Position numbers and translations under genes: made by a program. A DNA stretch of 54,351 nucleotides from Bacteroidia bacterium. Lineage in GTDB: Bacteria; Bacteroidota; Bacteroidia; SpSt-205. Of this stretch, positions 9,901 to 17,232 are shown piece after piece (position 1 is the stretch's first letter; each line of letters opens with the position of its first letter). The stretch lies in NCBI GenBank assembly GCA_025062295.1, contig JANXAJ010000010.1, positions 1 through 54,351 on the forward strand, written 5' to 3'. A model generated the notes under the pieces. The model was not told where the DNA came from and ran no database searches. It saw only the letters and a list, made by a program, of their open reading frames with translations.

Positions 9901-10964
9901 ATCGTTCCTTTGTACTGGAGTCTAGCTGATTGTGCAGCAAGTCGATAAAACCTCACTGCTCGCAGTCCTTCTACATTAGAGAGACGGAGGCTAAGGAGAT
10001 TCTCGGTGAGAGCATTCCGATTTGCCATGCTTGTGATTTCTCCGACATGTCCCAGTGCTTCCAGTGTCGCATAAGTGGTAGGTAGCTCTGGCGAGCGCAG
10101 CTCCTCAATCAAAGAGGAGAGCTCTTGGAGCTTATAGCTTTGATGGGCTTTGAAGGTGCGCTGGTAGTAAGCACGCAGTCGCAAGGCTTCTGCTCGTACG
10201 ATAAGGTCTTTGCCTTTTGTAGAGGTCTTTTTTGCCCACTTCACACTCTGACGCAGAGCTTCTCGGGCTGATTTTTCTGCTCCCTGCATAAAAGAAGCAT
10301 AGGCGCGCAGGTAGTTATACTCCGCATAGTAAAGGGCTTGATGTTGAGAGGTAGTCTTAGCTGTAAGCAAATCTTCTAAGAGATTCCACTTGCCCTGCTG
10401 CCAGAGCACTACCTTGTCTAAATAAGCTTTTTTGGCTTTTAGATAGGAAGCGTAGGGCTCTTCTATAGGTTCAACTAAAGAAACCGAAGCCAGTGTGTCT
10501 GCAGCAAGTTGTACATTCCCAAGGAGGAGAAAATTCTCTGTGATTTCTAGAGTAGAAAGGGCTACCTGCCATGGTGTTTGAGCCTGAGCAGAAGCCCGTC
10601 GAAACGCTTCAAAAGAAGCTTTGATAAAACCTCGCATGCGAGCAACTCGTCCCTGAAGCCACCAGTAGATGAATCGCAATTCAGAGGGGATCCCTGCCCC
10701 TTCTTCCATGAGAGGAGCATAAGGTCGTAGAAGGGAGTCAGCTTCTCTGAGCCGATGAGTCTCACTCAGATAGAGGGCATATCCAAGCGTTGTGCCGAGA
10801 ACCTTTGGCTCTGATCCAGATGAGGCTCTGACCGCTTTTCTGTAAGCACTCGTTACCTTACGCCCAAAAAAATCTATTTTCCCTCTAAAATATAGCTCTT
10901 GGTAAGGAAAAATCTGGGCGTGAAGGGTGAGAAAGCCTCCTAAGAAGATGCCAAACCGATACAT
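6915..10964 (-). CDS. Exported TPR-repeat CHAT-domain protein
   Basis: A 1349-residue protein. An N-terminal signal peptide (MYRFGIFLGGFLTLHAQ, likely cut after HA) is followed by some 800 residues of helical TPR-like repeats and a C-terminal CHAT domain. CHAT is a caspase/separase-like protease fold: the expected catalytic His lies in ATHG (about residue 1188) and the Cys in SACETG (about residue 1262), followed by the conserved GEGVYGLQRALLMAGA segment. Both residues are present, so it may be an active cysteine protease outside the cytoplasm. It starts 8 bases after the rplS stop behind a strong AAAGGAG site, so it is translated from the rplS transcript. Substrate and role are unknown. Confidence 0.9.
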   Translation of the reverse strand: MYRFGIFLGGFLTLHAQIFPYQELYFRGKIDFFGRKVTSAYRKAVRASSGSEPKVLGTTLGYALYLSETHRLREADSLLRPYAPLMEEGAGIPSELRFIYWWLQGRVARMRGFIKASFEAFRRASAQAQTPWQVALSTLEITENFLLLGNVQLAADTLASVSLVEPIEEPYASYLKAKKAYLDKVVLWQQGKWNLLEDLLTAKTTSQHQALYYAEYNYLRAYASFMQGAEKSAREALRQSVKWAKKTSTKGKDLIVRAEALRLRAYYQRTFKAHQSYKLQELSSLIEELRSPELPTTYATLEALGHVGEITSMANRNALTENLLSLRLSNVEGLRAVRFYRLAAQSARLQYKGTIAIGYANQAVQRLRGEVPFPSVEGVLSYVELGMAALSAYKYQVADSAFSQARRLLAEMGDPEGPMTLTAWNALGVRALSAGRYAEAEKLFRRQREIYQTLFAYPTKNLDYLRNALLLADLSIRLAQVAPAESLLQEVDEPIRSISGAAFTELVALEQSLGDLAQLKGQFRDAERHYIQSLRLRQRYKNERGQVGQLEESGSLLRLALLYQRTGRVSRAREVYQRITTLYEASRREDPEVAAYYTALSDFYVAVGDYLKAEESARKARELNRQLLGEISPGYIEALLASARIEGALGRYDKQKLYLQQVLQAQRQFYQGKAAIPLARTLYLLAENAFLRDQRDTGLYYLTESAVEAQRAQESAPLEYAALALDIGGGWLALDSLNQAELQIAAAKAVLEMQVPVKHPDRLRVLLYEARLKKARGEYLSALQEYGRWLNAWKSIYGDKHPEYPFHLGEMADMHWLARDFSGAKRTYEKAVSLLLNQVDRLFNGLTENEKARYWLRVRKVLEHYYSFSFLQGTDKDKLRAYEVYLTTKAFLLSETAQLRARLSTSRDTTIRRLFQEWQDQKEYVVRLYAYTPTELRELKINLSEEEERLNSIEKELTQHIGDIRLRQIRWGSLRAVLPAEGTAIDWIRLRVPETRDSIVYYAVLTLPTAKKPLFVLFPQGHLMETNGGFRYSQAILNFEKDTLSYKIYWEPIAAVLPPSVSKLFISNDGVFHQINLATIQLPQGGYVGDHYRILYHTRLANLLQPLKPLKYWEGRKAFIIADPDYTGGLPADSIYIPPLPGTLQEARAISDILQSEGIISYLLTHRQANEESLYETISPFILHIATHGLFLPYAEGIGSVLGIQSGEALANPLFRSAILLADAGRTMMAGSTNAKGDGIANAYELLSLQLNNTQLVVLSACETGLGEIQNGEGVYGLQRALLMAGARNLIVSLWRVDDEATRDFMIHFYDEWLRKKLSIEEAFWNTQRAMRRLRSSPYFWGAFVLVRS

Positions 10965-10967
10965 AAT

Positions 10968-10974
10968 CTCCTTT
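10968..10974 (-). promoter_or_regulatory. Shine-Dalgarno site of the CHAT gene
   Basis: AAAGGAG overlaps the rplS stop codon and lies 3 bases before the ATG at 10964. Strong sites like this are rare in the window and support internal operon translation. Confidence 0.6.
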
Positions 10975-11332
10975 AGGTATCCCGACGCTTGAGCCTCAAA
11001 GCTTTCCCTACCCGTCCTCGCATATAGAAGAGGCGGGCGCGACGAGTCCGATTTCGTCGGACTACCTCTACCCGAAGAAGGAATGGCGAGTGCAGTGGCA
11101 CGATTCGTTCTACTCCTATGCCTCCTGACACCTTTCGCACAGTAACAGTCTCCCGGAGACCGCTGCCGCGCCTCTGAATCACCATCCCTTCATAGACTTG
11201 CACCCGCTCTTTCCCTCCTTCTACAATCTTCAAGTGAAGCCGAATGATGTCTCCTGCGCGAAAATCCGGAAGATCCGTCTTCACAGAAGGCCCATTGATG
11301 AGATACTCCACCTCTTTGAGTAATTCACTCAT
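10973..11332 (-). CDS. rplS: Large ribosomal subunit protein bL19
   Basis: A 119-residue bL19 with the typical FRAGDIIRLHLKIVEGGKER, QVYEGMVIQRRGSG and RVEVVRRNRTRRARLFYMRGRVGKA segments. The start at 11332 (MSELLKEVEYL) matches the family. The frame extends six codons further, but TACCTTTG-cagc immediately before 11332 indicates that those codons are promoter. trmD, rimM and rpsP, its usual companions, are absent. Instead it heads a unit with the CHAT protein. Confidence 0.95.
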   Translation of the reverse strand: MSELLKEVEYLINGPSVKTDLPDFRAGDIIRLHLKIVEGGKERVQVYEGMVIQRRGSGLRETVTVRKVSGGIGVERIVPLHSPFLLRVEVVRRNRTRRARLFYMRGRVGKALRLKRRDT

Positions 11333-11336
11333 GCTG

Positions 11337-11344
11337 CAAAGGTA
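11337..11344 (-). promoter_or_regulatory. TAnnTTTG promoter box of rplS
   Basis: TACCTTTG on the minus strand, 4 bases before the rplS ATG. It probably also drives the CHAT and iron-sulfur carrier genes. Confidence 0.65.
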
Positions 11345-11399
11345 CGGCATCAGAGGGGAGAGACGATACCAAAGTTTCTTTGGATTTTCCGCTTAGCTT

Positions 11400-11407
11400 T
11401 ATATTTG
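11400..11407 (+). promoter_or_regulatory. TAnnTTTG promoter box of the exbB-tonB operon
   Basis: TATATTTG, 7 bases before the exbB ATG. A TTTG at 11379-11382 (17-base spacer) is a candidate upstream -33 element. Confidence 0.65.
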
Positions 11408-11414
11408 TGGTGAT

Positions 11415-12266
11415 ATGAGCCAGACACAGACAATTACACAGACACCTGCTAAAGTCACTACTCCGCAAGTCCGTTCAGCGGGGGCAGCCTTGAGAGAATT
11501 CTTCGCTACCATCGTGATTGTTGCATGTATTACGGTGGGTATTCTTATCTATGTCTTCATTTTAGGGAATCCTGCCAACTTTGAGGGAGGAGACCCTAAA
11601 AACAATCCCCTTCAAGGCAATTACCTTGGCATTGCTTACAAAGGAGGAGTGCTTGTTCCCATTGCTATCGGGCTTCTTCTCATCACGATTACTATGTCTA
11701 TTGAACGGGCCATTACTCTCTCTCGGGCCTCAGGAAAGATGAGTATGGAAAGTTTTGTGCAGCAAATAGAGTACCTCTTAGAGCAGGACCGAATAGATGA
11801 AGCGATTGACCTGTGTGACAAGCAGCGAGGGACAGTGGGAAATGTCGTCCGAGAGACACTTGTGCGGCTTAAGATGGTCAAGGATGACTCAAAGCTGGAT
11901 AAAGACCAAAAGGTAGCTGCCCTCCAGAAAGCGCTGGAGGAATCCCTAGCTCTGGAACTGCCAATGCTGGAAAAGCATATGACGATTATTGCTACAATCG
12001 TTTCTATTGCTACCCTAATTGGGCTTATTGGAACTGTATTGGGGATGATTCGGGCTTTTGCTGCTTTAGCTACTTCTGGGGCTCCTGATGCGGTAGCTTT
12101 GGCAACTGGGATTTCTGAAGCGCTGGTCAATACCGCATTAGGGATTACTACCTCTACTATTGCTACCATTGTTTATAACTATTTTACCAGCCGCATAGAC
12201 GACATTACTTATCGGATAGATGAAGCGGGATATATTATCGTTCAGACTTTTCAGGCTAAAGCATAA
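11415..12266 (+). CDS. exbB: ExbB/MotA/TolQ-type proton channel protein
   Basis: A 283-residue inner-membrane protein with hydrophobic segments near residues 29-51, 75-95, 193-220 and 235-260. The conserved MotA/TolQ/ExbB region holds TIIATIVSIATLIGLIGTVLGM and ALVNTALGITTSTIATI. With two ExbD proteins and TonB encoded directly downstream, it should form the proton-driven motor that powers outer-membrane TonB-dependent transport. The N-terminal extra segment and first helix are usual for Bacteroidota members. It is the first gene of the operon. Confidence 0.94.
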   Translation: MSQTQTITQTPAKVTTPQVRSAGAALREFFATIVIVACITVGILIYVFILGNPANFEGGDPKNNPLQGNYLGIAYKGGVLVPIAIGLLLITITMSIERAITLSRASGKMSMESFVQQIEYLLEQDRIDEAIDLCDKQRGTVGNVVRETLVRLKMVKDDSKLDKDQKVAALQKALEESLALELPMLEKHMTIIATIVSIATLIGLIGTVLGMIRAFAALATSGAPDAVALATGISEALVNTALGITTSTIATIVYNYFTSRIDDITYRIDEAGYIIVQTFQAKA

Positions 12267-12278
12267 TTCATAAAAGGT

Positions 12279-12884
12279 ATGGCTAAGTTCAAGGCGAAAA
12301 AGCAGAATATCGCCATAGACATGACCCCTATGGTGGACTTGGCTTTTTTGCTTATTACCTTCTTTATGCTTACAGTCAAATTTCGGGCTCCTGAAGCGGT
12401 TGAGGTCAGTTTGCCTTCTTCTATAGCGGATACCCCCCTTCCCGCTCAAGACATTCTTCTTATCTCTATTTCGTCGGATGGGCGCATATTCTTCGGAGTA
12501 GACAGCAAGCACACGCGACTGGCTATTTTGGAGAAGATTAAGGATCGGTATGGTTACCAGTTTTCAGAGAAAGAAGCGCAGGTTTTCTCTGTGCTGCCAG
12601 AGATTGGGGTGCCATTTGAGCAGCTCAAGTCTTATCTCTCGCTCACAGAGGTGGAGCGCAAAGCGATGGATAAGAGGGTTTCTATTCCTGTAGATAGTGC
12701 AAACAATCAACTCAAGCAGTGGATTCTCTTTGCTCGCTATAGTAACCCCCGGATTCGTATTGCCATTCGTGCTGATGAGAAGGCACCGTATCCTGTAATT
12801 GCCCGAGTGATAGAGACGCTAAAGGAGCAGAAGGTTCATCGCTTTAATTTGATCACTACTTTAGAAGCTCAACCCAAAACATAG
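12279..12884 (+). CDS. exbD: ExbD/TolR-family protein 1
   Basis: A 201-residue protein with one N-terminal transmembrane helix (MVDLAFLLITFFML). Asp20 in the helix is the conserved protonatable residue of the ExbD family. The periplasmic part is longer than in enterobacterial ExbD (about 140 residues). It lies 12 bases after exbB and 6 bases before a second exbD. Paired, non-identical ExbD proteins are common in Bacteroidota TonB systems. Confidence 0.93.
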   Translation: MAKFKAKKQNIAIDMTPMVDLAFLLITFFMLTVKFRAPEAVEVSLPSSIADTPLPAQDILLISISSDGRIFFGVDSKHTRLAILEKIKDRYGYQFSEKEAQVFSVLPEIGVPFEQLKSYLSLTEVERKAMDKRVSIPVDSANNQLKQWILFARYSNPRIRIAIRADEKAPYPVIARVIETLKEQKVHRFNLITTLEAQPKT

Positions 12885-12890
12885 AAGAAC

Positions 12891-13457
12891 ATGGCCGCAG
12901 AAGTAGGAGGTGATAGCGGAGCACCTAAAAAGGGAAAAAAGAAGGGCAAGGCGCGCAAGCCCAAACGGCGACCTCGTATAGATATGACGCCTATGGTAGA
13001 TTTAGGTTTTCTCTTGCTTACCTTCTTTGTGCTGACAACCACTATGTCTACTCCTAATACCATGCCGGTGGTCGTACCTCCAAAAATCACGGAGAAAGAG
13101 GAGGTAGAGCCACCAAAAATTGCTGAGGGCAAGGTTATCACGCTTCTTGTAGGACGCAATAAGGTGTACTACTATACAGGCATAGAGCAACCTGAGCTTC
13201 ATCAGACAGACTTCTCCCCTCGGACGGGGATACGGAAAGTACTTTTAGAGCGACGAGCAGAGGTGGCATCCCGCTATGGGGATCCAAATGAGATGATTGT
13301 CATTATTAAGATGCTGGAGGAGGCTTACTACAAGGACTTTGTTGATATTTTAGATGAAATGGCGATCATCCAGCAAAAGAAATATGCTCTCGTTGATATT
13401 ACGCAAGAAGAGAAAGATATGGTAGAGGAGTATAAAAAATCCATATCTACATCTTGA
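12891..13457 (+). CDS. exbD: ExbD/TolR-family protein 2
   Basis: A 188-residue second ExbD. A strongly basic cytoplasmic leader (residues 12-29, KKGKKKGKARKPKRRPR region) precedes the transmembrane helix MVDLGFLLLTFFVLTTTM with the conserved Asp37. The periplasmic domain differs from that of the first ExbD, so the two are not recent duplicates. It overlaps or abuts tonB. Confidence 0.93.
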   Translation: MAAEVGGDSGAPKKGKKKGKARKPKRRPRIDMTPMVDLGFLLLTFFVLTTTMSTPNTMPVVVPPKITEKEEVEPPKIAEGKVITLLVGRNKVYYYTGIEQPELHQTDFSPRTGIRKVLLERRAEVASRYGDPNEMIVIIKMLEEAYYKDFVDILDEMAIIQQKKYALVDITQEEKDMVEEYKKSISTS

Positions 13458-13462
13458 AGGCT

Positions 13463-14275
13463 ATGGCTGCAGTGGCATTTGATTGGGATGAAAAGCTTTT
13501 TTCCAATCGGAATAGAGCCTACGGGGCGTATTTTCTTCGAAAAAACTATGTGCGTTATACTTTCCGGGCGCTTATTCTCTCTATTTCGGCGGTAGCTGTG
13601 GGGATAGCTGTGCCGTTTGTAAAAGCGTATATTGAAGCGAAATTGGAAGGGTTTCGGAAAAGGGAAAAGCGCCAAATCATTACTGAGCTGATGGAGCCGC
13701 CTCCGATTGACAAAAAGAACGAGCCGCCTCCGCCACCGATTGAACAGCCTCCCCCTCCCCCTCAACGGGCTCAGATTAAGTTTGTGCCGCCGCAGATTGT
13801 TAAGGAGGAAGAGGCGAAGAAAGAAGAGACAATTGCCAGCATTGACACCCTCATGAAGGTTGACCCAGGAACGCGCAATGTAGAAGGGGATCCCAATGCG
13901 CTGCCTGATCTAAGTGAGATAGAAGGTAAAGGAAACCAGCCTGCTGAGGTCGTTGAAAAAGAGGAGGAGCCGGATCCTAATGCGTTCATTGCGGTAGAGA
14001 AGGAGCCTCAGCCTGTCAATATGGATGAGATCAAGAAACGAATCGGCTATCCGCCTCTTGCGAAAGAAGCTGGCATTCAAGGAAAAGTGATTGTGCGAGT
14101 CCTTGTGGGGAAAACTGGCAAATACGAAAGGCACATAGTTCTCAAGAGTCCTCACAAGCTGCTGAGTGAAGCGGTTGAAAAAGAACTCCCTTTTTTAGAA
14201 TTCACTCCAGGCATTCAGGCTGGGAAGCCTATTAAGGTGTGGGTAACTATTCCTTTTGACTTTCAGCTTCGATAA
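13463..14275 (+). CDS. tonB: TonB-family energy transducer
   Basis: About 270 residues: a short cytoplasmic part with NRNRAYGAYFLRKNY (typical of Bacteroidota TonB), one transmembrane helix near residues 33-58, a proline-rich periplasmic spacer (PPPPPIEQPPPPPQ) and a C-terminal TonB domain (YPPLAKEAGIQGKVIVRVLV to PIKVWVTIPFDF). It connects the ExbB/ExbD motor to outer-membrane receptors. An in-frame TTG at 13454 overlaps the exbD stop (TTGA) and is an alternative start; I prefer the ATG at 13463, preceded by GAAGG. Confidence 0.92.
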   Translation: MAAVAFDWDEKLFSNRNRAYGAYFLRKNYVRYTFRALILSISAVAVGIAVPFVKAYIEAKLEGFRKREKRQIITELMEPPPIDKKNEPPPPPIEQPPPPPQRAQIKFVPPQIVKEEEAKKEETIASIDTLMKVDPGTRNVEGDPNALPDLSEIEGKGNQPAEVVEKEEEPDPNAFIAVEKEPQPVNMDEIKKRIGYPPLAKEAGIQGKVIVRVLVGKTGKYERHIVLKSPHKLLSEAVEKELPFLEFTPGIQAGKPIKVWVTIPFDFQLR

Positions 14276-14281
14276 GGAGGA
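14274..14281 (+). promoter_or_regulatory. Strong Shine-Dalgarno site setting the lipoprotein start
   Basis: AAGGAGGA, overlapping the tonB stop codon and 7 bases before the ATG at 14289. It argues against the earlier in-frame start at 14256. Confidence 0.65.
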
Positions 14282-14288
14282 TTTGAGA

Positions 14289-14864
14289 ATGAAGAATTGG
14301 GGGAGGTGGACAAAAGGTGCGCTGGTTTTTTCATGGATAAGTGGATGTGCCCCTCCACAGCCTTCATCGCCTGTCTCTGACACCACCTCTTCCCTTGTGC
14401 AGAAGGTAGAAGATAGCCTTAGAAATCAGTCGAAGGAGCTTATTGATTCTCTGCAGACTCTCAAAAAGGATATCTCCTCCCCATCTTCTTCTTCACCTTC
14501 TACTGCTCCTCTGCCGAAAAGAGAACCTTGGATGGATACCCTAACAGACCTCGCTGGCGTCCCTCCACCGAATAGTGCCATTCTTTTAGAAGAAGATCCA
14601 ATGCCCAAAAACCTTAGGAGTATTGAGATTCTTATTGCTCAGAGATACCGACCCACTCAACCAGTCCAGCTGGTTCTCCGAACCTATGTCTCTGAGAAAG
14701 GAACGGTGAGCCGCTACCAGCTTTTGCGTACCTCTGACCCTAAGCTCACGCCAGAGTACTTTGTTCCTCCCCTTCTGGAGTTGCGATTTAGCCCTGCCCT
14801 TTACGGTGGGAAGCCGGTGTCAGCGTGGACAACATTGACTCTGAAAATTCCTTCCAATTTATGA
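14289..14864 (+). CDS. Lipoprotein with TonB-like C-terminal domain
   Basis: About 191 residues. MKNWGRWTKGALVFSWISGC is a lipoprotein signal peptide with the acylated Cys at position 20. A Ser/Pro-rich linker follows, then a C-terminal domain (VQLVLRTYVSEKGTVSRYQL, LRFSPALYGGKPVSAW) resembling the TonB C-terminal fold. A lipid-anchored TonB-like domain without its own transmembrane motor helix is unusual; it might sit on the outer membrane and bind receptors or envelope partners. That role is inference. It lies in the exb-tonB operon, and its stop overlaps the ferritin start (ATGA). Confidence 0.7.
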   Translation: MKNWGRWTKGALVFSWISGCAPPQPSSPVSDTTSSLVQKVEDSLRNQSKELIDSLQTLKKDISSPSSSSPSTAPLPKREPWMDTLTDLAGVPPPNSAILLEEDPMPKNLRSIEILIAQRYRPTQPVQLVLRTYVSEKGTVSRYQLLRTSDPKLTPEYFVPPLLELRFSPALYGGKPVSAWTTLTLKIPSNL

Positions 14865-15376
14865 AAATACCGTCTGAAATTGTGCAGAGCCTAAATGAAC
14901 AGCTCAATCGCGAGCTTTTTGCACAGTACATGTACCTTACCATTGCTGCTTACTTCTTGGAAAGAGATTTTGAGGGATTTGGCGCCTTTTTCCTCAAGCA
15001 ATCTCGTGAGGAGGGAGAACATGCTATGCGTCTCTTCAAATACCTCATGGAAAAGGGTGTGCCTTTTCAGCCGCTCCCTATAGAGATTCCTCCCAAAAAT
15101 TATGAGTCTCCTCTGGCATGTTTTCAAGCTTCTTACGAGTATGAACAGAAGGTAACGCTCAGCTATTACAACCTTTTCAAGAAAGTGAGGGATATGGGAG
15201 AATATGATGTAGAAGAGTTTCTTCAGTGGTACTTGCGGGAGCAGCGGGAAGAGGAAGCCCTTATGCGACTATGGATGGAGAAGGTAGCGATGGTGAAAGG
15301 AGAACCCACGGGGCTCCTCTTTTTAGACAGAGAAGCCCGAAAAGCTGCCGAAAAAGAGGAAAGCGAGGAGGACTAA
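14861..15376 (+). CDS. Ferritin (non-haem, FtnA-like)
   Basis: A 171-residue four-helix ferritin that oxidises and stores iron. Ferroxidase-centre residues are recognisable: Glu in LNRELFAQYMY, Glu and His in SREEGEHAMRLF, and Glu in the central and later helices (ASYEYEQKV, LREQREEEALM). No haem-binding Met pattern of bacterioferritin is evident. The start at 14861 (MKIPSEIVQSLNEQLNREL) is the normal ferritin N-terminus and overlaps the preceding stop; the open frame to 14825 is not needed. Coupling to the TonB system suggests joint iron import and storage. Confidence 0.93.
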   Translation: MKIPSEIVQSLNEQLNRELFAQYMYLTIAAYFLERDFEGFGAFFLKQSREEGEHAMRLFKYLMEKGVPFQPLPIEIPPKNYESPLACFQASYEYEQKVTLSYYNLFKKVRDMGEYDVEEFLQWYLREQREEEALMRLWMEKVAMVKGEPTGLLFLDREARKAAEKEESEED

Positions 15377-15380
15377 TGGC

Positions 15381-16238
15381 ATGCAGCGGGCCCGCTTGCT
15401 TCATACTCCCGAGCAGGTAGAGATTCTATCTATAGATGTAGAGGCGGGAATCGCAAAAATTCGCCGACAAGGATTTGAGCAGCAGGTGCCTATTACTCAG
15501 CTCGTATGGGAGGAGGATAAAGTCAATCTTGAAGAGCTCTCCTCTTTTTCTCTTAGTGGTACAGAAAGAGTGATTTTAGAATTGCTTCCTCGTCTTTCAG
15601 AAGGCCGAGCTGAGCTGCAGGTAAGGCTCAGCAAGAGGGAGTATCAGGCTCTCTGTGCGCTTTATATCCAGAATCAGGAGAAAGGCTGGGATTCGCTTTT
15701 GGCTACTTTCCTCACTGGAGAGAAGGGATTCTCTCTTCAGGTCTCCTTAGAGAGGTATCCACCTCCTTGGCGGCTAATCCTACAGTATGTGGAGGTGCCC
15801 GCTCAGTCTGTTAGAGTCGTTCCTTCCCCTTCCACAGCCCAATTTTTTGTGAAACTGTCTGCTTTCTTGCGGGATGAGATTCAGCGACTCGCTGAAGATT
15901 CTCCCTCTCCTCAGTCCCTTCCTTCCTCTTCTTCTCTCTTATCCTTGCCCAATAGGATTGAGGCTGGTTCTCATATAGATCTGCATGTGGAAGTGCTTGC
16001 CCCTGAGTTGCGAAGCAGCTCGCCAGAGATTATATTTGAGCATCAGATTCATTCAATGAAGCGTTACCTTTTTGCTTGTGAAGCAGCAGGGCAGCGAGAA
16101 GCAATTGTAATTCATGGGGTAGGAAAGAAACGCCTTCAAGCAGCTCTAATGAAGTTTTGTCAAGAGCAGGGATGGCGAGTAGAACCTCTGCTGCTGCCCC
16201 CTTATCTCGGGGGGGCGAGCCGAGTCTTTTTAGAGTGA
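15381..16238 (+). CDS. DUF2027-like protein with C-terminal Smr domain
   Basis: A 285-residue cytoplasmic protein. The N-terminal part (VEILSIDVEAGIAKIRRQGFEQQVP) looks like the small beta domain of DUF2027/MutS2-like proteins. The C-terminal 80 residues form an Smr domain with the two signature motifs: IDLHVEVL (the D-x-H motif) and IHGVGKKRLQ (H-G-x-G). Smr domains nick or bind nucleic acids, and in MutS2-type proteins act on branched DNA or stalled ribosomes. There is no MutS ATPase here. The gene follows the ferritin by 4 bases and ends the operon. Confidence 0.8.
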   Translation: MQRARLLHTPEQVEILSIDVEAGIAKIRRQGFEQQVPITQLVWEEDKVNLEELSSFSLSGTERVILELLPRLSEGRAELQVRLSKREYQALCALYIQNQEKGWDSLLATFLTGEKGFSLQVSLERYPPPWRLILQYVEVPAQSVRVVPSPSTAQFFVKLSAFLRDEIQRLAEDSPSPQSLPSSSSLLSLPNRIEAGSHIDLHVEVLAPELRSSSPEIIFEHQIHSMKRYLFACEAAGQREAIVIHGVGKKRLQAALMKFCQEQGWRVEPLLLPPYLGGASRVFLE

Positions 16239-16265
16239 GCGCATAGGACTATTTCCTTATTTGCT

Positions 16266-16273
16266 TATCTTTG
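16266..16273 (+). promoter_or_regulatory. Orphan TAnnTTTG box in a convergent gap
   Basis: TATCTTTG in the 157-base gap between the convergent Smr gene and the gene at 16396. No start codon with a useful frame follows. It may be a chance match or may drive a small RNA antisense to the 3' end of the neighbour. Confidence 0.25.
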
Positions 16274-16395
16274 AAGGGGAGTGTGTGCTGACTACAGGCT
16301 CGGTAAGGCGGGTTGGTAGTGTTCTCTGATAATGAGGGCATGGCGTCTGTGCAGCGGCTACTGAGCTGTCCAGCAAGGAGCTTTGAAGTTATTAT

Positions 16396-17232
16396 TTACT
16401 GGGGAAGTGGGGCTCTTCCTTCATCGTGCTCTAATATAAGCTGGGCTGGCAGGGGAAACTCCTTTCGTTCTCGCAGCAGCTTCATCCAAGTGCGTGCTTC
16501 TTCCACAAAAGAAGGATAATAGTCCTGGATTCGGATCACATAAGCATAGGCTGGAAGTGTAGTCAGAGCTCTCAAAAAATATGAACGGAAGTTCGCTCCC
16601 ATTTGAGAAATTCTTAATTGATAAACCTTCTCATCAAAAGGAAGATCTTCGTTGGCCTGGATATATAGGCTGATTCGTTCATATTGAATTTTTCCAGAGC
16701 GAAAATACCGCAACTCCATTCCTACAGCGGTGATTTTGCCCGGTGTAAGTCTTAGCGTTTTCACCCATGGTAAGACAAAGCCCTCAAGCCATGGGTTATT
16801 TAGCTTCCAGAGGGTATCTTCAGGTGTCTGTGGGCGGGGGGCTATGGGCAGAAGTATCTCTATATTCTTGTAAGGAGAAGTTCCAGGATTCCAAGTGCGA
16901 ACGCCGAGGAGGATTTGGAGATTTTTCTTCATCCAATGAGGAGAGAACAAAGGGCTATGCCACTCAAGGGTATCTGTCCCGAATAAGACGCTCCAGCGTA
17001 AGTGATCCTTCTCATAACACACTCTGAGAAGGGAAGGAAGATTATTTTTCTTCAGAAGCGATGAGAGCGGGACAGGCAAGCCGCTATGGGCTTCGCGAAG
17101 CCCTCGGGACTTAGCCAAACTATGCCATGTGCGCTTCGTTTCCTGCCAGAGGGTGTCTTGATAATGAAGGTTATAGGGTAGGGCACATGTTTGTCCCCAT
17201 AGGAGTACCCCTATTAGACTGAATGATGTCAG
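16396..17232 (-). CDS. Exported protein of unknown function behind secA
   Basis: Not recognised. The first standard start codon in frame is a TTG at 17118, but the frame is open for 38 more codons up to a CTG at 17232 that overlaps the secA stop (CTGA). Translated, this extension reads M/L-TSFSLIGVLLWGQTCA, a convincing signal peptide with an A-x-A-like cut region, followed by LPYNLHYQDTLWQE. I therefore call a 278-residue exported protein starting at CTG (an ATA at 17214 is the other option). The mature part is rich in Trp, Tyr and basic residues, with alternating beta-like segments. Linkage to secA may be positional only. Confidence 0.6.
   Translation of the reverse strand: MTSFSLIGVLLWGQTCALPYNLHYQDTLWQETKRTWHSLAKSRGLREAHSGLPVPLSSLLKKNNLPSLLRVCYEKDHLRWSVLFGTDTLEWHSPLFSPHWMKKNLQILLGVRTWNPGTSPYKNIEILLPIAPRPQTPEDTLWKLNNPWLEGFVLPWVKTLRLTPGKITAVGMELRYFRSGKIQYERISLYIQANEDLPFDEKVYQLRISQMGANFRSYFLRALTTLPAYAYVIRIQDYYPSFVEEARTWMKLLRERKEFPLPAQLILEHDEGRAPLPQ

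Noticed and set aside
11636..12169. 177-codon open frame antisense to exbB
   Set aside because: Low-complexity Ile/Ser/Ala-rich translation, no start context; exbB is certain.
13690..13760. Short CCGCCTCC-like repeats in tonB
   Set aside because: They encode the proline-rich TonB spacer, not a separate repeat element.
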